A stretch of 64,000 bases of DNA from Gemmatimonadota bacterium. Lineage in GTDB: Bacteria > Gemmatimonadota > Gemmatimonadetes > Gemmatimonadales > Gemmatimonadaceae. This document shows positions 1 to 7,510 of this stretch, one piece after another (position 1 is the first letter of the stretch; every line of letters starts with the position of its first letter). The notes under the pieces were generated by a model. It was not told where the DNA came from. It did no database searches and saw only the letters and a program-made list of their open reading frames with translations. The translations under genes were made by a program, and so were the position numbers. The stretch lies in contig JADJNZ010000001.1 of NCBI GenBank assembly GCA_016714015.1, forward strand, positions 930,001 through 994,000. The letters are read 5' to 3'.

Positions 1-842
1 GAGGCCGCAGGCATAGGGTGGCGCGTTGCGCAGCAACTCCGCCGGGACGCTGGCCATGGTGGCGTAGATCTCCACCGCCACGAGCCCGAGCGAGTTCACC
101 ATCTCGTCGATCGAGGTGCGCATGTTGAGGAACTCCTTCTCCGCGGCCTGCCTGAGGGCTGACGGTGGCAACCCCAGCCTCCCCTCCGGACCAGACCTCA
201 TCCTTCGGATGATGTCCTGGATCTCGTCCTCCCCCTCGCGGGTGTTGATCTCCTCGACCATGCCATGCACGCGCTGCCCGTCGACCAACACCCCCATCGG
301 GCACGTGCCGCCACGGCCCGACAGGACAGGCTTGCCGCTCATCGGTCGGACGCGGACGATGGTCTCGCCTTCGAGGAGCACCGAGGTCCGGTGCGGGTTC
401 CGCAGGTCGATCGCCTCGGGTGTCCAGAAGCGCGCGACGACCGCACTTTTGCGACACGTTCCATGCGATCGTAGAAGCCGGTCCGCGCGAGCGGGGTGTC
501 CCGCTCGTAGATGGACACGCGCTCGAGGTTTTGCGGTAGCGGGATGAGCCGCACGACGAAGTCCCCCGCGGCGTCCGGCCGCACCCAGCCCTCCCAGGCC
601 TGGAACCCGATCCGGCGCACGAGGAGCTTCAGGGAATCGGCGCGGGGCACGCTGAGGAGCACGACGCCGGAGTCGTTCGCGACGCGTGGGGTGCTCCCGC
701 TCGACTGCACCGTCGCGTACGGGATCGACCGACCCACGGAGTCGCAGATCATGGCCCGCGGGGCCGGGGCTTGCTGCGCCTCAAGAACGCAACTCAGCGT
801 CACGAGGGCCAACGCGATGACTACCCCGGCGAGGTGCCGCAT
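1..842 (-). CDS. Secreted carboxypeptidase-regulatory/plug-like protein, 3' partial, apparent frameshift
   Basis: The protein starts at 842 with a signal peptide ending near VLEAQQ, followed by a carboxypeptidase-regulatory-like beta-sandwich with the hallmark LLVRRIGF. The initial frame loses sense after residues RMERVAK. Moving back one base at the A4 run (T447-T450 on the plus strand) gives an open frame that runs to base 1: SAVVARFWTPEAIDL, then GTCPMGVLVDGQRV and VEIYATMASVP. These match the plug-like C-terminus of the protein at 16223-17035 (GACAVQIVVDNVPM; IEVYSGPATVP). By that alignment only about ten residues are missing beyond the window edge. A one-base indel (assembly error or real mutation) is more likely than programmed slippage, but the slippery A run keeps that possible. 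The start lies 4 bases after the stop of the gene at 847-1527, so the two form an operon. The exact function is unknown. Confidence 0.75.
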
Positions 843-846
843 TGGA

Positions 847-1527
847 TCATCTCCGCTGGGGGAAAGGCGCCAGACGCCGCGTCACATCGAGGTTGGTGAT
901 ATGCAAGTTCACGCCGCGCCCGATCCGAAAGCCGAACTGGCCGTCCACCTCCATCGTGGACCGGGCGAAGGCCGCGAGGCGCTCGCCGTTCACGACGAAA
1001 CGAACGGAGTCAGGCTCCGCTCGCACGGCGATGACGTTCGTGACGGTGTTGCCCGAGGGCTTCGGCTTCACCGCCGCATGCATCGTCCATGGCATGAGCA
1101 ACCGGGTCTCGGCACCGGACCGCTGCATCACCGCGGCACTTCCATCGGCTCGCACGAGGAAGGCGAACCAGTGCTGCGCCGCGCCGTCGAGTGCACGTCC
1201 GCCGACGAAGACCCCGTATTCGTTCCCCGACGCGTCGGGGAAGAGGATCAGTTCGCCCTGCACGGCGAAGCGTCCCTCGGCTCGCTCGCGCGGATCGAAC
1301 AGCGTCGCGCCAGGCCCCATGGTGATGTGCCAGCCGGGTGCCATGTGGGCGAAGTCGAAGGTCGTGTCGGTCGGGGCGAAGCGGCCGCCGTTCACCAGCC
1401 GCGCCGGCGCGTCCAGCGACCACTGCCAGCCCGGCGGAGGCGCAGCGACGGTCGGTGCCTGCTGGGCGAGCGCGGCATCCGACGGGAGGGCGAGGACGGC
1501 GAGGACGATCAGGTGCTTCGGGTGCAT
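847..1527 (-). CDS. Secreted protein with a concanavalin/LamG-like sandwich, function unknown
   Basis: The chosen start is MHPKHLIVLAV at 1527. It has an AGGAG ribosome site just upstream and begins a clean signal peptide ending at ALAQQ; the longer open frame to 1743 has no such support. The mature protein is about 205 residues. It reads like a laminin-G or DUF1080-type sandwich, with alternating strands such as GRFAVQGELILFPD, YGVFVGGRAL and VDGQFGFRIGRG ending in NLHITNLDV, the usual last strand of this fold. It is probably periplasmic or surface-exposed and may bind glycan. The downstream secreted protein starts 4 bases after its stop, so the pair is co-transcribed. The fold is inferred by eye and no catalytic residues stand out. 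Confidence 0.7.
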   Translation of the reverse strand: MHPKHLIVLAVLALPSDAALAQQAPTVAAPPPGWQWSLDAPARLVNGGRFAPTDTTFDFAHMAPGWHITMGPGATLFDPRERAEGRFAVQGELILFPDASGNEYGVFVGGRALDGAAQHWFAFLVRADGSAAVMQRSGAETRLLMPWTMHAAVKPKPSGNTVTNVIAVRAEPDSVRFVVNGERLAAFARSTMEVDGQFGFRIGRGVNLHITNLDVTRRLAPFPQRR

Positions 1528-1696
1528 GCGGTCTCCTGAAGAGGTCTGTGTCCCGGCCGGTTGCCGACGAACGTTGCACCGGGTCCATCGGGATCGGAAG
1601 CAAGTGGGCCCCCATTCCCCTTCTGCCCTTCCTGCTACCTTTCTTTGCAATGCCCCCCGGTGACCCGGGGCGACTCGAATCCCAGCCCCTCCGACC

Positions 1697-3805
1697 ATGG
1701 CCACCTCCGCCAAGGCCCGCCGCGCGACCCACGGCCTCTCCAAGGCCCAGCTCGTCGCTGCCTATCGCACGATGCTTCTGTCGCGCCGGATCGACGACAA
1801 GGAGATCCAGCTCAAGCGGCAGAACAAGATCTTCTTCCAGATCTCCGGCGCCGGCCACGAGGCGGTGCTGACCGCCGCCGGCCTGGTCTTCAAGCCGTCG
1901 TACGACTGGTTCTACATGTACTACCGCGATCGCGCCCTGTGCCTGCAGCTCGGCATGACGCCCGCCGAGATGCTCTACTCAGCCGTCGGCGCCGCGATCG
2001 ATCCGAACTCGGGCGGCCGCCAGATGCCGTCGCACTGGGGCCACAAGAAGCTCAATATCGTCTCGAGCTCGTCACCCACCGGCACGCAGTTCCTCCAGTC
2101 GGTCGGCTCGGCCGAAGCGGTCGTCCGCGCCAAGGCCCTCGGCATCACCGAGGGGTTCAATGCGGACGAGGTGGTCTTCGTCTCCACCGGCGACGGCACC
2201 ACGTCGCAGGGCGAGTTCTGGGAGTCGATGAACACCGCCTGCAACCTCAAGCTCCCGGTCGTCTACCTCGTCGAGGATAACGGCTACGCGATCTCGGTTC
2301 CGGTCGAGGTGAACACCGCCGGTGGCTCGATCTCCAAGCTGCTCACCGGCTTCCCCGACCTCTACATCCAGCAGGTGGACGGGTGCGACCTGCTCGCCTC
2401 GTACGAGGCGATGCAGAAGGCCGTCTCCTACGCGCGCGAGCGGAAGGGCCCGGCCCTCGTGCACGCGAAGGTCATCCGCCCCTACTCGCACTCGCTCTCC
2501 GACGACGAAGTGATGTACCGCCCCGACGAGGAGCGGAACGCCGAGGCGGCGCGCGACCCGATCACGGTCTACCCGAAGTGGCTCGTGGACGAGGGCTACG
2601 CGAGCGAGGCGGAGATCAAGGCGATCCAGGAGTCGGTGGACGCGGAGGTGCTCGCCGCGACCGACGACGCGCTCGCGCAGCCGCAGCCTGCGCCCGAGAC
2701 GGCGGCGTGGGCGCTCTTCTCGCCGTACGTCGACCCGACGAGCGAGCAGTTCGACACCGAGGACGACCCGCACTTCTCGGGCGAGCCGACGACGATGGTC
2801 GACCTGCTGAACGCCTGCATGCGCGACGAGATGCGGCGTGACCCGCGCATCGTGATGTTCGGCGAGGACGTCGCCGATGTCTCGCGCGAGGAGCACCTCG
2901 GCAAGGTCAAGGGCAAGGGCGGCGTCTTCAAGGTGACGTGGGGGTTGCAGAAGGAGTTCGGGGGGACGCGGGTGTACAACACGCCGCTCGCCGAGGCGAA
3001 CATCATCGGCCGCGCGATCGGGCTCGCGGTGCGCGGCTTCAAGCCGGTGGTCGAGGTGCAGTTCTTCGACTACATCTGGACGGCGTACATGCAGCTGCGC
3101 GACGAGCTCGCGACGATGCGGTGGCGCTCGTCGAACGCCTTCGCGGCCCCGGTGGTCGTGCGCACGACCTACGGCGGCTACATCCGCGGGGCGATCTACC
3201 ACTCGCAGACCGGCGCCTCGCTCTTCACGCACTGCCCCGGGCTCCGCGTGGTCTGCCCGAGCAACGCGCTCGACGCCAACGGCCTGCTGCGCACGGCGAT
3301 CCGTTCGGAGGATCCGGTGATCTTCCTCGAACACAAGCACCTCTACCGGCAGACGTACAACAAGGGTGCGTATCCGGGCCCGAACTTCATGATCCCGTTC
3401 GGCAAGGCCCGCGTCGTGAAGGAAGGGACCGATGTGACCGTGGTCACCTACGGCGCAACGGTCCAGCGCGCGCTGGTCGCGGCGAAGCAGGTCGAGGACG
3501 AGCAGGGGCTCTCGGTCGAGGTGATCGACCTGCGCACCCTGTCGCCGTGGGACCAGGAAACGGTGTACGCGTCGGCCAAGAAGACCGGACGCGTGATCGT
3601 GGGGTATGAGGATTCGATCTCGTGGGGGTACGGGGCGGAGATCGCGGCGCGGATCGCCGACGACTGCTTCGCCTGGCTCGATGCCCCGGTGAAGCGCGTC
3701 GCGTCGATGGACACATGGGTGGGCTACGCGCCGAGCCTCGAGGACGAGATCCTGCCGCAGGTGGCCGATTTCGCCAAGGCGTACACGGAGCTCGCGAGGT
3801 TCTAG
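1697..3805 (+). CDS. 2-oxoacid dehydrogenase E1 component, alpha and beta subunits fused
   Basis: This 702-residue cytosolic enzyme carries both halves of a branched-chain/pyruvate-type E1. Residues 1 to about 370 are the alpha part, with the thiamine diphosphate motif GDGTTSQGEFWES from about residue 165 closing at VEDN. Residues from about 375 are the beta part, with MFGEDVAD, YNTPLAEANI (the catalytic Glu region) and the C-terminal transketolase domain (VTVVTYGATVQRAL). It decarboxylates a 2-oxoacid and reductively acylates the lipoyl group of an E2. In most bacteria these are two genes; fused forms are known. No E2 or E3 gene lies in the window. Sequence flavour favours 2-oxoisovalerate (branched-chain) over pyruvate, but substrate is not certain. 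The start ATG at 1697 has no strong ribosome site. Confidence 0.93.
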   Translation: MATSAKARRATHGLSKAQLVAAYRTMLLSRRIDDKEIQLKRQNKIFFQISGAGHEAVLTAAGLVFKPSYDWFYMYYRDRALCLQLGMTPAEMLYSAVGAAIDPNSGGRQMPSHWGHKKLNIVSSSSPTGTQFLQSVGSAEAVVRAKALGITEGFNADEVVFVSTGDGTTSQGEFWESMNTACNLKLPVVYLVEDNGYAISVPVEVNTAGGSISKLLTGFPDLYIQQVDGCDLLASYEAMQKAVSYARERKGPALVHAKVIRPYSHSLSDDEVMYRPDEERNAEAARDPITVYPKWLVDEGYASEAEIKAIQESVDAEVLAATDDALAQPQPAPETAAWALFSPYVDPTSEQFDTEDDPHFSGEPTTMVDLLNACMRDEMRRDPRIVMFGEDVADVSREEHLGKVKGKGGVFKVTWGLQKEFGGTRVYNTPLAEANIIGRAIGLAVRGFKPVVEVQFFDYIWTAYMQLRDELATMRWRSSNAFAAPVVVRTTYGGYIRGAIYHSQTGASLFTHCPGLRVVCPSNALDANGLLRTAIRSEDPVIFLEHKHLYRQTYNKGAYPGPNFMIPFGKARVVKEGTDVTVVTYGATVQRALVAAKQVEDEQGLSVEVIDLRTLSPWDQETVYASAKKTGRVIVGYEDSISWGYGAEIAARIADDCFAWLDAPVKRVASMDTWVGYAPSLEDEILPQVADFAKAYTELARF

Positions 3806-3828
3806 GGCCCTTACACGGAGTGACGAGC

Positions 3829-4536
3829 ATGGCGCATCACCGGCGCAGCCGGATCCTGATCCCCGCGGCGCTCTCAGGCGCCATGCTCATCACGTCGGCC
3901 TGCGGCGAACTGGCACAGGAACCGCAGTTCCGATCGGCATCCGCGCCGCTCGCGCTGGCGCTCGCGTTGCCCACCACGGGCACCGCGTCCTCGGCCTGGG
4001 GCGCCGACCTCGACGCCGTCCGCGTGATCGTGTCGCGCCGGAACGAGTCAACGGCACTCGACACCACGATCGCGTGGTCGGCGGATGCCGACGGACTGCG
4101 TCTCGCCTTCGACATCCCGCTCGAACAGCGCGTGGAGACGCTCTTCGTCTCGGTCGACCTGCTCGCGGGGCAGGCCATTCACTTCTATGCGAACAACACC
4201 GTGGTGCTGCGTGCCGAGGTGGTGCCGAACATCCCGCCGCTCCCGCTGACGTACATCGGGCCGGGATCGGACGCGGTGTCGTTCTCGGTCACGCCCAGGA
4301 GTGCGTTCGTGCTCCCGCGCGGGACGCTCACCTTCGTCGCCAGTGCGTTCAACGGGCAGGGGCTCCCGGTAGCGGCGCCCGTGGCGTGGAGCGTGAGCGA
4401 TGCGCGGATCGGCAGCATCAGCGCGTCGGGCGTGCTCACGGCGACGGCGCGCACCGGTTCGGTGTGGGTGCGAGCCGCGATCCCGACCGGGCTCGCGGAC
4501 AGCGTGCAGGTGCTGGTCGCGACCCAGGCGCCGTAG
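3829..4536 (+). CDS. Lipoprotein with bacterial Ig-like (Big_2) domain
   Basis: ATG 3829 follows an ACGGAG ribosome site and starts a lipoprotein signal peptide with lipobox ITSAC. The 235-residue product has an N-terminal module (about residues 35-140) and one C-terminal Ig-like domain typified by GQGLPVAAPVAWSVSD and GSISASGVLTA. The same two-part architecture, including ALDT followed later by PLTYIGPGSDA, opens the giant protein at 44837-51064 (ALDT, PLTYTGPGANA), so the two are paralogues. It is probably an outer-membrane or periplasmic lipoprotein with a binding or structural role. It lies 23 bases after the E1 gene and is followed by a strong hairpin at 4604-4633. No enzymatic motif is seen. 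Confidence 0.85.
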   Translation: MAHHRRSRILIPAALSGAMLITSACGELAQEPQFRSASAPLALALALPTTGTASSAWGADLDAVRVIVSRRNESTALDTTIAWSADADGLRLAFDIPLEQRVETLFVSVDLLAGQAIHFYANNTVVLRAEVVPNIPPLPLTYIGPGSDAVSFSVTPRSAFVLPRGTLTFVASAFNGQGLPVAAPVAWSVSDARIGSISASGVLTATARTGSVWVRAAIPTGLADSVQVLVATQAP

Positions 4537-4603
4537 GCGGGCCGGCGCGCGCGCCGTCCGACGGCAGGCGCGGTGAACCCTTCGTCCACCGGAGATGTCG
4601 AAT

Positions 4604-4633
4604 GAGGGTGTCCGCACGAGCGCGGACACCCTC
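4604..4633 (+). terminator. Terminator-like hairpin after the Ig lipoprotein
   Basis: A perfect 12-bp stem (GAGGGTGTCCGC paired with its complement) closes a 6-base loop, ACGAGC. It follows the stop at 4536 by 67 bases. There is no T tract after it. It also argues that the next gene starts at 4652 rather than at the upstream ATG 4595, because that longer start would place the hairpin inside the coding region. Confidence 0.6.
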
Positions 4634-4651
4634 ACGCCTTCCGGGTCGACG

Positions 4652-5968
4652 ATGTCCTTCCGCCTTCCGCCGTTCGTGGCACGCGCGATCCTGGCGACGG
4701 TACCGTTCCCGACCGTGCTCGCCGGCCAAGCGGCGATGTTCCGTGGCGGTCCGTCGCACGCCGGCGTGTACGCCTCTCCCACGCCAACGCTCGCGACCGT
4801 CGCCTGGAAGTTCAGGACCGAGGGCCGCGTCATCTCCTCGCCCGCCGTGAGCGGCGGACTGGTCTACGTCGGCAGCACCGACCGGCACCTCTACGCCGTG
4901 GACCGCACGACCGGGGCGCAGCGATGGCGCTTCGCAACCGAAGGCGCAATCGCCTCATCGCCGGCCGTCGCGGACGGCCTCGTGTTCATCAGCAGCGCCG
5001 ACGGCAACATCTACGCGGTTGACGCCGAGTCCGGCGCGGAGCGCTGGCGGTTCCGCACCCGCGGCGAGCGCCGCTTCACCGCGCCCGGGATCCATGGCGC
5101 CGTCCCGCGCACGGAACGGATGCCCGACCCGTTCGATGTCTTCCTCTCGTCACCGACCGTCGTGGGCGGCACGGTCTACATCGGGAGCGGCGACCAGCAT
5201 GTCTACGCCCTCGACGCGCGCACGGGCGCCAAGCGCTGGGAGTTCGCGACCGGCGATGTAGTGCACGCGGCGCCGGCGGTGGTGGAGGGCGTGGTCTACA
5301 TCGGCAGCTGGGACCGGAACCTCTACGCGCTCGATGCGGCGACCGGCCGCGAGCGCTGGCGCTACACGACCGGCAACGACACCACGATCTACAACCAGAT
5401 CGGTCTCGCGAGCTCTCCCGCCGTGACGGACGGCCTGGTGCTCGTCGGAGGCCGCGATGGGCGCTTCCACGCCGTCGATGCCGCGACGGGCGCTCCCCGC
5501 TGGACACACGACAACCACGGCGGCTGGACGATCGGCTCGCCGGCCGGCCGGGACGGTGTGGTCTACTTCGCCACCTCCGATGGCCGCCGTTTCAAGGCGC
5601 TCGACGTCGCCAGCGGCGCGGTCCGTTTCGACCTCGAGAACAAGGCGATCTCCTTCTCGTCGCCCGCCATTGCCGGCGACGCGGTCTTCTACGGGACCTC
5701 CGACGGCTGGGTGCACGCGGTCGATCTCCGCACCGGCGCCTTCCGCGCGCACTTCCAGACCGACGGCTCCAAGACCAATGGCCCGCGCTGGACCGACTCG
5801 ACCGGCGTGCTGCGCACCAACGGCATGTATCCCGACCGGACCCTCGACGGCATGATGATCGGGATGCGCACGATGATGACCGTCGGGTCGGTGCTCTCGT
5901 CCGGCGCGATCGTCGACGGCGTGCTCTATGTCGGGAGCACGGACGGCCAGCTCTACGCCATCAGGTAG
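4652..5968 (+). CDS. PQQ-type beta-propeller repeat protein, exported
   Basis: The product, about 438 residues from ATG 4652, has a signal-like N-terminus (MSFRLPPFVARAILAT) and then seven or so blades of the PQQ-enzyme repeat. Each blade carries a near-identical unit of the form VYVGSTDRHLYAVDRTTGAQRWRF, repeated with variations such as VYIGSGDQHVYALDA and VYIGSWDRNLYALDA. This is the BamB-like quinoprotein propeller family, but no cofactor-binding or dehydrogenase residues are evident. A scaffold or outer-membrane assembly role, or a simple ligand-binding propeller, is more likely than an enzyme. A longer in-frame ATG exists at 4595 but lies upstream of a terminator hairpin and gives no signal peptide at its N-terminus. 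Confidence 0.88.
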   Translation: MSFRLPPFVARAILATVPFPTVLAGQAAMFRGGPSHAGVYASPTPTLATVAWKFRTEGRVISSPAVSGGLVYVGSTDRHLYAVDRTTGAQRWRFATEGAIASSPAVADGLVFISSADGNIYAVDAESGAERWRFRTRGERRFTAPGIHGAVPRTERMPDPFDVFLSSPTVVGGTVYIGSGDQHVYALDARTGAKRWEFATGDVVHAAPAVVEGVVYIGSWDRNLYALDAATGRERWRYTTGNDTTIYNQIGLASSPAVTDGLVLVGGRDGRFHAVDAATGAPRWTHDNHGGWTIGSPAGRDGVVYFATSDGRRFKALDVASGAVRFDLENKAISFSSPAIAGDAVFYGTSDGWVHAVDLRTGAFRAHFQTDGSKTNGPRWTDSTGVLRTNGMYPDRTLDGMMIGMRTMMTVGSVLSSGAIVDGVLYVGSTDGQLYAIR

Positions 5969-5996
5969 CTCGTGATCCGGTAGCGGGGGCGGCGTC

Positions 5997-6032
5997 CGGA
6001 GAATCCCCTACACGAAATCGGGGACTCCTCCG
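5997..6032 (+). terminator. Imperfect terminator-like hairpin after the propeller gene
   Basis: CGGAGAATCCCC and GGGGACTCCTCCG pair as an approximately 11-bp stem with one bulged base and one mismatch, around an 11-base loop. It starts 29 bases after the propeller stop and ends 33 bases before the next start codon. No T run follows, so this is only a plausible terminator. Confidence 0.4.
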
Positions 6033-6064
6033 CTCACCATGGCGCGGCGGTCGGCGAATCATCC

Positions 6065-7510
6065 ATGGGCCTGACCCACCCCTCCGCCACGCCCCCGACG
6101 ATGACCGACACCCCCCGCACCTTCGGCCAGCAGCTCGGCCGCCGCTCCTGGGCCGAGCCCTGGAAGATCAAGATGGTCGAGCCGCTCACGATGACCGAGC
6201 AGCCCGACCGGGTCCGCGCCCTCGCCGAAGCGGGGCACAACACGTTCCTTCTCCGCTCGCGCGACGTCTACATCGACCTGCTGACCGACAGCGGCACGAG
6301 CGCGATGAGCGACCGCCAATGGGCGGGCATGATGATGGGCGACGAGGCCTACGCCGGATCGGAGAACTTCTATCATCTCGAAGCGGCGATCCAGCGCTTC
6401 TACGGCTACAAGCACATCGTCCCCACGCACCAGGGGCGCGGCGCGGAGAACCTCATCTCGCGCAGTGCGATCACCCCCGGGCAGTTCGTGCCGGGGAACA
6501 TGTACTTCACCACCACGCGCCTCCATCAGGAGATGGCCGGCGGCACCTTCGTCGACGTCATCGTCGACGAGGCCCACGACCCGCAGCATCGCGGCGACTT
6601 CAAGGGGAACGTCGATCTCGCCAAGCTCGATGCGCTCGTGGCGCGCGAGGGGGCCGCGCGGATCGCCTACATCTCGCTCGGCGCCACCGTGAACATGGCC
6701 GGCGGCCAGCCGGTGTCGATGGCGAACGTGAAGGCGCTCCGCGCCTGGTGCGACCGGCACGCCGTGAAGCTCTTCCTCGACGCGACGCGCGCGGTGGAGA
6801 ACGCCTACTTCATCCAGGAACGCGAGGCGGGGTACGCCACGAAGCGGATCGCCGAGATCCTGCTCGAGTTCTGCTCCTACACCGACGGCGCGTGGATGAG
6901 CGCCAAGAAGGACTCGCTGGTGAACATCGGCGGGTGGGTGGCGGTGAACGACTTCCCGCTCTTCGAGGAGATGCGGAACCTCGTCGTGGTGTTCGAGGGA
7001 CTGCACACCTACGGTGGGCTCGCCGGCCGCGACATGGAGGCGATGGCGATCGGCATCGCCGAGTCGGTCGAGGATGCGCACATCCGCTCGCGCATCGGGC
7101 AGGTGCGATACCTGGGGATGCTGCTCGAGGAGTGGGGCATCCCGATGATGGAGCCGGTGGGGGGCCATGCGATCTTCCTCGACGCCAAGCGCTTCTATCC
7201 GCACCTGGCGCAGGACCAGTTCCCGGCGCAGACGCTCGCGGCGGAACTCTATCTCGACTCGGGGATCCGCGCGATGGAACGCGGCATCGTGAGCGCGGGC
7301 CGCGACCCCAAGAGCGGCGACCACCACCGGCCGAAGCTCGAACTCACGCGACTCACGATCCCGCGACGCGTGTACACGCAGGCGCACATGGACGTGATCG
7401 CCGAGTCGGTGAAGGCGGTGTACGAGGGACGCGACAAGGTCCGCGGGCTTCGGATGACATACGAACCCCGGTACCTTCGGTTCTTCCAGGCGCGGTTCGA
7501 GGCGCTCTGA
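6065..7510 (+). CDS. tpl: Tyrosine phenol-lyase (beta-tyrosinase)
   Basis: This PLP enzyme splits L-tyrosine into phenol, pyruvate and ammonia. The sequence follows the Citrobacter tyrosine phenol-lyase pattern rather than tryptophanase: TDSGTSAMSDRQWAGMMMG, DEAYAGSENFYHLE, NMYFTTTRLHQE, and the PLP-lysine region MSAKKDSLVNIGG (Lys282, counting from 6065). The arginine in RAMERGIVSAG corresponds to the residue known to read the tyrosine phenol group, where tryptophanases have an aliphatic residue. The C-terminal LRFFQARF also matches the tyrosine-lyase form. Two start codons are possible, 6065 and 6101 (MTDTPRTFGQQ); neither has a clear ribosome site. It stands alone, with no aromatic transporter beside it. 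Its stop codon TGA abuts the stop of the convergent amidohydrolase with no bases between. Confidence 0.93.
   Translation: MGLTHPSATPPTMTDTPRTFGQQLGRRSWAEPWKIKMVEPLTMTEQPDRVRALAEAGHNTFLLRSRDVYIDLLTDSGTSAMSDRQWAGMMMGDEAYAGSENFYHLEAAIQRFYGYKHIVPTHQGRGAENLISRSAITPGQFVPGNMYFTTTRLHQEMAGGTFVDVIVDEAHDPQHRGDFKGNVDLAKLDALVAREGAARIAYISLGATVNMAGGQPVSMANVKALRAWCDRHAVKLFLDATRAVENAYFIQEREAGYATKRIAEILLEFCSYTDGAWMSAKKDSLVNIGGWVAVNDFPLFEEMRNLVVVFEGLHTYGGLAGRDMEAMAIGIAESVEDAHIRSRIGQVRYLGMLLEEWGIPMMEPVGGHAIFLDAKRFYPHLAQDQFPAQTLAAELYLDSGIRAMERGIVSAGRDPKSGDHHRPKLELTRLTIPRRVYTQAHMDVIAESVKAVYEGRDKVRGLRMTYEPRYLRFFQARFEAL

Noticed and set aside
4595..4651. Upstream start for the propeller protein
   Set aside because: The region contains a perfect 12-bp terminator-like hairpin, and the N-terminus would precede the signal peptide by 19 non-conserved residues.
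6065..7510. Tryptophanase call
   Set aside because: The substrate-reading arginine and several blocks match tyrosine phenol-lyase and differ from the E. coli tryptophanase sequence known to me.
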